A DNA stretch of 64,000 nt from Pseudomonas fluorescens (GTDB taxonomy: Bacteria > Pseudomonadota > Gammaproteobacteria > Pseudomonadales > Pseudomonadaceae): the NCBI RefSeq assembly GCF_902498195.1, contig NZ_CABVIY010000009.1, forward strand, positions 248,001-312,000, given 5' to 3'. Of this stretch, positions 59,288-64,000 are shown in pieces. The translations under genes and the position numbers were made by a program. The notes below the pieces were generated by a model, which did not search any database, had not been told where the DNA came from, and worked only from the letters and a program-made list of their open reading frames with translations. Position 1 is the first letter of the stretch, and every line of letters begins with the position of its first letter.

Positions 59288-59654
59288 ACTACAAGGGGAG
59301 CCGAAGCTCCCCAAGAAGTAGTTGCATGCTCTATTTTTGTTATTGGTTTCGGGCTTCTTGTTTTTGTTGAGTGCCCACGCCATGAAGCTTCCTTCATGAC
59401 CCTCCCAATTGGGAGCCAAGAGCAAACGGATTGCTTTGGTCGCTGAATTGCAGTGATCTCTCGATCCAACCAGTACAGGCTCTGTCTTATGACAGTTTTT
59501 TGTTGTTCTCGGCCTGGTCGTGGGGCAAGCCCCAAATACAACGCCTCTCCAAAAGAATCAGTTAGCTGCGCCTCTCGCCGTCTTGTTTTTATTGTGCGTG
59601 AGTCGATTCGTCTTATTTTTATTGTCTTGTGCATTGCTTGTTATTGTTCTTGTA
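59288..59654 (-). ncRNA. crcZ: CrcZ, small RNA that titrates Hfq/Crc
   Basis: The 730-base gap between pcnB and cbrB is where CrcZ lies in Pseudomonas. Read on the minus strand from about 59654 it begins AAGAACAATAACAAGCAATG and holds at least five A-rich CA motifs (AACAATAACAA; CAATAAAAACAA; AACAACAAAAAA; AACAAAAACAAGAAG; AATAACAAAAATA). The 3' end is the hairpin GGGGAGC-ttcg-GCTCCCC (59312-59295). Predicted length about 365 bases. Both ends are estimates. It is expressed from a sigma-54 promoter under CbrB. Confidence 0.85.
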
Positions 59655-59663
59655 TCAAACATA

Positions 59664-59681
59664 TAGCAGGGTGCGTGCCAA
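59664..59681 (-). promoter_or_regulatory. Sigma-54 promoter of crcZ
   Basis: On the minus strand TTGGCACGCACCCTGCTA has TGGCACG at -24 and CTGC at -12 with correct spacing. It lies between the cbrB terminator and the start of CrcZ. Confidence 0.85.
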
Positions 59682-59739
59682 CTTTTGCAAAGCCCAGTAA
59701 AACAAGGGGTTAGGCGATCTGGTGGGTTAAGTGCAGGCG

Positions 59740-59777
59740 AAAAAAAGCCGGGGTTTCGTTACCGTAAGCCCCGGCTT
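59740..59777 (-). terminator. Rho-independent terminator of cbrAB
   Basis: On the minus strand GCCGGGGCTTACGG, loop, GAAACCCCGGC followed by a run of seven T. It stands about 75 bases after the cbrB stop. Confidence 0.85.
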
Positions 59778-59778
59778 C

Positions 59779-59804
59779 TGTTACGTGAAAAATCTGAGGT
59801 AACA
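59779..59804. promoter_or_regulatory. CbrB-type upstream activating site
   Basis: TGTTAC at 59779-59784 and GTAACA at 59799-59804 are separated by exactly 14 bases, the arrangement reported for CbrB sites. A further single TGTTAC is at 59824-59829. The distance to the predicted crcZ start is about 125-150 bases, suitable for a sigma-54 enhancer. It overlaps the region between the cbrB stop and its terminator. Confidence 0.8.
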
Positions 59805-59851
59805 GTTTTTTCACAAAGTCACGTGTTACCCACACATCAGACAGGGACGGT

Positions 59852-61291
59852 TCAGCTTTCGCTGGCGACCCCGGTCTTGCGCCGTGGAATGCCCAGGCGT
59901 TGACGGCGTTCCCACAGGCACTTGCGGCTGACCCCGAGTTTGCGGGCCAGTTCGGTTTCGGTCATGTGGTCCTGATGCTCAAGCACGAAATGCTGGAAAT
60001 AGTCTTCCAGGGACAGGTCTTCGGTCGGTTCGTGGTTGTTGTTACCGGCGTTATTGTTGCCCTGTTGCGGGGGCAGTCCGATGAATTCGTCGTCTTCCAG
60101 ATCGCCCAGTTCGATGTCGATACCCAGCAGCTCGGCGGAAATCTCCGGGCTCTCACACAGGATCACGGCGCGCTCGACGGCGTTTTCCAGTTCGCGAACG
60201 TTGCCCGGCCATGAGTAATGGCGAATGGCTTGTTCGGCGTCCGGGGCGAATTTCAGGTCGGTGCGATTGATCCGCGCGCTCTGCCGCGCGAGGAACGCAT
60301 TGGCAATTTCGTTGACGTCGGCACCGCGCTCGCGCAGGGCCGGCAATTTCAGGGCGATCACGTGGAGGCGGTAGTACAAGTCTTCACGGAACTGGCCGAT
60401 CTTCGCCAGGCTCTTGAGGTCGCGGTGAGTCGCCGCGATCAGGCGCACATCGACCTTTTGCGACTGCACCGAGCCGACCCGCCGAATCTCGCCTTCCTGG
60501 AGCACGCGCAACAGACGTGCCTGGGCTTCCAGTGGCAGTTCGCCAATTTCGTCGAGGAACAGGGTGCCGCCGTCCGCGGCTTCCACCAGGCCGGCACGCC
60601 CGGCACTGGCACCGGTGAACGCGCCTTTTTCGTGGCCGAACAGTTCGGACTCGATCAGGCTTTCCGGAATGGCCGCGCAGTTCACCGAAATCATCGGTGC
60701 CTTGGCGCGTTTGGACAGGTTGTGCAGGGCGCGCGCTACCAGTTCCTTACCGGTGCCGGACTCACCCTGGATCAGCACGTTGGAATCCGTTGGCGCGACC
60801 TTGCGGATCTTGCCGTACAGATCCTGCATCGGTGGACACGAGCCGATGATGCCGATCTCGCCGTTGCTGTTATCGATACCGGTTTTCGCCGCGCCATTGG
60901 CGACTTTGCCGGCCACCGGTTCGCCGCTGGCTTGCACTGATTGACGATCGCGCAGGATGCGCGCAACCGCCTGCAGCATTTCATCGTGATCGAAAGGCTT
61001 GGCGATGTAATCCACCGCGCCCATCTTCATCGAGTCCACCGCTGAGCGCAGGCTGGCGTAGCTGGTCATGATCAGCACCGGAGTGCCCTGGCCCAGTTTG
61101 ATCAGTTCGGTGCCCGGGGCGCCAGGCAGGCGCAGGTCACTGACGATCAGGTCGAATGTGGGAATGGTGAAGCGTTCTTGTGCTTCCTGCACTGAACCGG
61201 CCTCGCTGACCTGGTACTGGTTACGTTCCAGCAGGCGGCGCAAGGCGGAGCGGATGATGGTTTCGTCTTCGACGATCAAAATGTGCGGCAT
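59852..61291 (-). CDS. cbrB: Sigma-54 response regulator CbrB
   Basis: NtrC-type activator of carbon and nitrogen use genes and of crcZ. The 479-residue protein has a receiver domain with D52 (IVSDLRLPG), an AAA+ domain with Walker A GESGTGKE at 176-183, the complete sigma-54 loop GAFTGA at 223-228, and a C-terminal Fis helix-turn-helix (ETELARKLGVSRKCLWERRQRLG). Between them is an Asn-rich linker (QGNNNAGNNNHEP). It follows cbrA by 22 bases. Confidence 0.96.
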   Translation of the reverse strand: MPHILIVEDETIIRSALRRLLERNQYQVSEAGSVQEAQERFTIPTFDLIVSDLRLPGAPGTELIKLGQGTPVLIMTSYASLRSAVDSMKMGAVDYIAKPFDHDEMLQAVARILRDRQSVQASGEPVAGKVANGAAKTGIDNSNGEIGIIGSCPPMQDLYGKIRKVAPTDSNVLIQGESGTGKELVARALHNLSKRAKAPMISVNCAAIPESLIESELFGHEKGAFTGASAGRAGLVEAADGGTLFLDEIGELPLEAQARLLRVLQEGEIRRVGSVQSQKVDVRLIAATHRDLKSLAKIGQFREDLYYRLHVIALKLPALRERGADVNEIANAFLARQSARINRTDLKFAPDAEQAIRHYSWPGNVRELENAVERAVILCESPEISAELLGIDIELGDLEDDEFIGLPPQQGNNNAGNNNHEPTEDLSLEDYFQHFVLEHQDHMTETELARKLGVSRKCLWERRQRLGIPRRKTGVASES

Positions 61292-61313
61292 TGATTCGAT
61301 ACTCTCGACGGTC

Positions 61314-64000
61314 TCAGTTCACAGCGGACGTCGCTTCGACATGACGCGGTAAGGTCACCCGGATACGGGTGCCGCGTTGGCTCTGAACATCAGCCGGGCT
61401 GTCGATGGTGATTTGTCCATAATGCTCTTCAACGATGGAATAGACCAGTGCAAGGCCCAGACCGGTGCCTTCGCCAGGGTCCTTGGTGGTGAAGAAAGGT
61501 TCGAACAATCGGTCCATGATGTTCTTCGGAATACCGCTGCCCTCGTCTTCCACGATCAGGTCGACCGTGTGTTCGCCGGCTTCGCTCTTGACGCGTACCG
61601 CGCTGCCCGCAGGCGAGGCGTCGCGGGCGTTTGAGAGCAGGTTGATCAATACCTGGGCAAGCCGTTGCGGGTCGCCTTCGACCCAGTGATCGGGGTCGCA
61701 CAGGTTGTAGAACTGCACTTCGAAATTGCGTCGGTTCAGGGCCAGCAAGCCAATGGCGTCCTGGGCGACTTCCGCCAGACAAACGGGCTCGTCGCTGTGC
61801 TGGTGGCTGCCGGCATGGGCGAAACTCATCAACGATTGCACGATGCGCGACACGCGTTTGGTCTGTTCGAGGATCTGCCCGCTGATTTCCTTGAGCTCGC
61901 CGTCTTCCTCGCGCTCTTCGCGCAGGTTCTGCGCCAGGCAGGCAATGCCGGTGATCGGGTTGCCGATTTCATGGGCTACGCCGGCCGCCAGGCGCCCGAT
62001 GCTGGCCAGGCGCTCGGAATGCACCAGTTTGTCTTCGAGCATCTGGGTTTCGGTCAGGTCTTCCACCAGCAGTACCAAGCCGCTGTTACCCGGGGCAAGC
62101 GGTTCGTCGATCGCCGCTTTGTGCAGGTTCAGCCAGCGGGTCTGGCCGTCGAGGGCCAAGTGCTGTTTGTGCAAATGTTCGTCCGGCAAATTGATGAAGC
62201 CTTGCAGCAGCTCCCTCCACGGGTCGGCAATGGTGCTAAGGCGCGACCCGACCACGCGCTGCGCGGCAATCCCGGTCAGCTCCTCCATGGCCTTGTTCCA
62301 CATGAGGATTTCCTGGTCCTTGGCCAGCGAGCAGACGCCCATCGGCAATTCCTGCAGGGTCTGTCGGTGGTAGCGGCGCAGGGCGTCGAGTTCGGCGGCC
62401 AGCCCGGTCAGGCGCGAGTGGTAATCCTCGAGGCGGCTTTCGATGAAGTGGATGTCCTCGGTGACATAGTTCTCGCCGCCGGCTTTGTACGGCAGGAAGG
62501 TCTCGACCATGTCCTGGGCGACACTCGGCCCCATCAGGCCGGAGAGGTTGGCCTCGATGCGGTCGCGCAGGCGGCGCAAGGCGTAAGGCCGGCGCTCGTC
62601 GAAGGGCAGGTAGAGATCGCGCAGGGCCTGCTCGACTTCCTTTTGCGCCGCCTTGGCGCCCAGTGGCTTGGCCAGCTGCGTGGCGAATTCCTGGGGCGAG
62701 GCGGCATGCAGCTCGCGGCGTTGCGGGCGGCGAACGTTGTCCACGGCGCAGGCTTCCGCGGCGCTGGCTTCTTCGGTGCTGGCGTTGGTGAACAGTGAAA
62801 TCAGGGTGAACATCAACACGTTGGCGGCCAGCGAGGCGATTGCCGCCATGTGCCAGCTGGTGTCGTCCAGCACGTAGATCATGTTCAGCAGCGGAATATA
62901 GAAGCCCTGCAGATTGCCCACCAACGGCAGCAGCATGGTCACCAGCCAGACCAGAATGCCCGCCAGCAAACCGGCAATGAAGCCGCGTCGGTTGGCGGTC
63001 GGCCAGTACAGCACCGACAGCACGCCCGGCAGGAATTGCAAGGTCGCGACAAAGGCGACGATGCCGAGGTTGGCCAGGTCTTGTTCCGCGCCCAGCAGCA
63101 GGTAAAAACCGTAACCGGCCATGATGATCGCGACGATCAACGCCCGGCGCGTCCACTTCAGCCAGCGGTAGATGTTGCCCTCCGCCGGCGGTTGATAGAG
63201 CGGCAGCACCAGGTGGTTCAGGGCCATCCCCGACAGCGCGAGGGTTGTCACGATGATCAGGCCGCTGGCGGCGGACAGCCCGCCGACATACGCCAGCAGC
63301 GCCAGTGCCTTGCTGTTGGCGGCGATGCCGATGCCGAGCGTGAAGTATTCCGGGTTGGTGGTGGCGCCGAGTTTCAGTCCGGCCCAGAGAATCAAGGGCA
63401 CCGCCAGGCTCATCAGCAGCAGGAACAGCGGCAGGCCCCAGCTGGCGCTGACCAGCGAGCGCGGGTTGAGGTTTTCAGTGAACGTCATGTGGTACATGTG
63501 CGGCATCACGATCGCCGAGGCGAAGAACACCAGCAGCAGCGTGCGCCATGGACCTTCCTGCAAAGGCGTGTGCAGGGCGGCCAGGGCGGTCTGGTTTTGC
63601 AGCAGCCACAACTCCAGCTGTTGCGGGCCATCGAATACACCGTACAGCGCATAGAGGCCGACACCACCGAGCGCGATCAGCTTGATCACCGATTCGAAGG
63701 CGATCGCGAACACCAGGCCTTCATGCTTCTCGCGGGTGGCGATGTGCCGGGAGCCGAAGAAAATCGTGAACAGGGTAATCAGTGCACAGAAGCTCAGGGC
63801 CACGCGGTGCTGCACCGGCTCGCGGGTGAGAATGCCGATTGAGTCGGCCACGGCCTGAATCTGCAAGGCCAGCAGCGGCAGCACGCCGATCAGCATGAAA
63901 ATCGTGGTCAGCGCGCCGGCCCAGGTACTGCGGAAACGAAACGCGAACAGGTCCGCCAGGGACGACAGCTGGTAGGTGCGGGTGATCTTCAGGATGGGGT
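61314..64000 (-). CDS. cbrA: Sensor kinase CbrA with SLC5/SSF transporter domain, partial
   Basis: Histidine kinase that answers the cell's carbon to nitrogen state. The part present is about 895 codons; the frame continues past the right edge (upstream residues PILKITRTYQLSSLADLF are readable beyond the internal Met at 63896), so about the first 90 residues are missing. It has a multi-segment sodium/solute symporter-like N-terminal half, a STAC-type region, a PAS domain (LQELPMGVCSLAKDQEILMWNKA), HisKA with VAHEIGNPITGIACLAQNL and a HATPase with VEDEGSGIPKNI and GTGLGLALVYSIVEEH. CbrA proteins of this type have been reported to transport histidine. Confidence 0.95.
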   Translation of the reverse strand, partial: PILKITRTYQLSSLADLFAFRFRSTWAGALTTIFMLIGVLPLLALQIQAVADSIGILTREPVQHRVALSFCALITLFTIFFGSRHIATREKHEGLVFAIAFESVIKLIALGGVGLYALYGVFDGPQQLELWLLQNQTALAALHTPLQEGPWRTLLLVFFASAIVMPHMYHMTFTENLNPRSLVSASWGLPLFLLLMSLAVPLILWAGLKLGATTNPEYFTLGIGIAANSKALALLAYVGGLSAASGLIIVTTLALSGMALNHLVLPLYQPPAEGNIYRWLKWTRRALIVAIIMAGYGFYLLLGAEQDLANLGIVAFVATLQFLPGVLSVLYWPTANRRGFIAGLLAGILVWLVTMLLPLVGNLQGFYIPLLNMIYVLDDTSWHMAAIASLAANVLMFTLISLFTNASTEEASAAEACAVDNVRRPQRRELHAASPQEFATQLAKPLGAKAAQKEVEQALRDLYLPFDERRPYALRRLRDRIEANLSGLMGPSVAQDMVETFLPYKAGGENYVTEDIHFIESRLEDYHSRLTGLAAELDALRRYHRQTLQELPMGVCSLAKDQEILMWNKAMEELTGIAAQRVVGSRLSTIADPWRELLQGFINLPDEHLHKQHLALDGQTRWLNLHKAAIDEPLAPGNSGLVLLVEDLTETQMLEDKLVHSERLASIGRLAAGVAHEIGNPITGIACLAQNLREEREEDGELKEISGQILEQTKRVSRIVQSLMSFAHAGSHQHSDEPVCLAEVAQDAIGLLALNRRNFEVQFYNLCDPDHWVEGDPQRLAQVLINLLSNARDASPAGSAVRVKSEAGEHTVDLIVEDEGSGIPKNIMDRLFEPFFTTKDPGEGTGLGLALVYSIVEEHYGQITIDSPADVQSQRGTRIRVTLPRHVEATSAVN

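Noticed and set aside
59122..59634. N-terminal extension of pcnB through the gap
   Set aside because: It overlaps the CrcZ RNA and its terminator; the normal PcnB N-terminus starts at 59121.
59453..59713. Plus-strand frame of 86 codons in the pcnB-cbrB gap
   Set aside because: Antisense to CrcZ and its promoter, with no ribosome site or homology seen.

Overview
The window is a piece of a Pseudomonas chromosome, most likely from the P. fluorescens group. Three things point there: the gene order (rplU-rpmA-obgE-proB; ispH, minor pilins, pilSR, bamD, clpB; pilABCD-coaE-yacG; cbrAB-crcZ-pcnB-folK-panBC), the Hfq/Crc/CbrB regulatory signals, and the many REP palindromes of the gagcgggcttgctcgcga type typical of that group. 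Species-level placement is inference.

Layout. 1-7 kb: ribosomal proteins L21 (partial) and L27, the GTPase ObgE, glutamate 5-kinase, a CreA-like protein, S20 on the opposite strand, the lipid II flippase MurJ and RibF. 7-12 kb: a tight ileS-lspA-fkpB run, then ispH. 12-18.2 kb: the type IV pilus minor pilin operon (fimU-pilV-pilW-pilX-pilY1-pilE) with a divergent extra pseudopilin. 18.2-28.3 kb: glycine oxidase ThiO, the pilus two-component system PilS/PilR, BamD, RluD, PgeF and ClpB (heat-shock promoter). 28.5-29 kb: four tRNA genes (Asn, Pro, Lys and a second identical Pro). 29-33.6 kb: a chemoreceptor with a flagellar sigma-28 promoter, then NADH dehydrogenase II with three small conserved genes. 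33.7-37.7 kb: a three-gene aromatic acid uptake cluster (BenK-like symporter, BenE, OprD-family porin) preceded by a near-textbook BenR/XylS operator; no benzoate-degrading enzyme is present. 38-44.3 kb: a CbiM-like membrane protein, yacG, coaE and the pilus core genes pilD, pilC, pilB and divergent pilA (sigma-54 promoter). 44.4-50.6 kb: a BON-domain periplasmic protein with its own sigma-54 promoter, a DUF2845 protein, a large AsmA-like DUF748 protein, an rRNA methyltransferase and an MpaB-family protein. 50.6-57.7 kb: acetyl-CoA synthetase, glucose-6-phosphate isomerase, pantothenate genes panD, panC and panB, and folK. 57.7-64 kb: poly(A) polymerase PcnB, the regulatory RNA CrcZ, CbrB and CbrA (CbrA runs off the end).

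Two functional themes connect distant parts. First, type IV pili: minor pilins, adhesin PilY1, the PilS/PilR regulators, the sigma-54 promoter of pilA, assembly ATPase PilB, platform PilC and peptidase PilD are all here. Second, carbon catabolite control: CbrA/CbrB, a CbrB-type upstream site, a sigma-54 promoter and CrcZ lie at the right end, while A-rich AAnAAnAA motifs of the kind bound by Hfq/Crc sit at the translation starts of the BenK-like transporter, the porin, the chemoreceptor and acetyl-CoA synthetase in the same window.

No CRISPR array, prophage, transposase or integrase was seen. Coding density is high and almost every gene looks intact.
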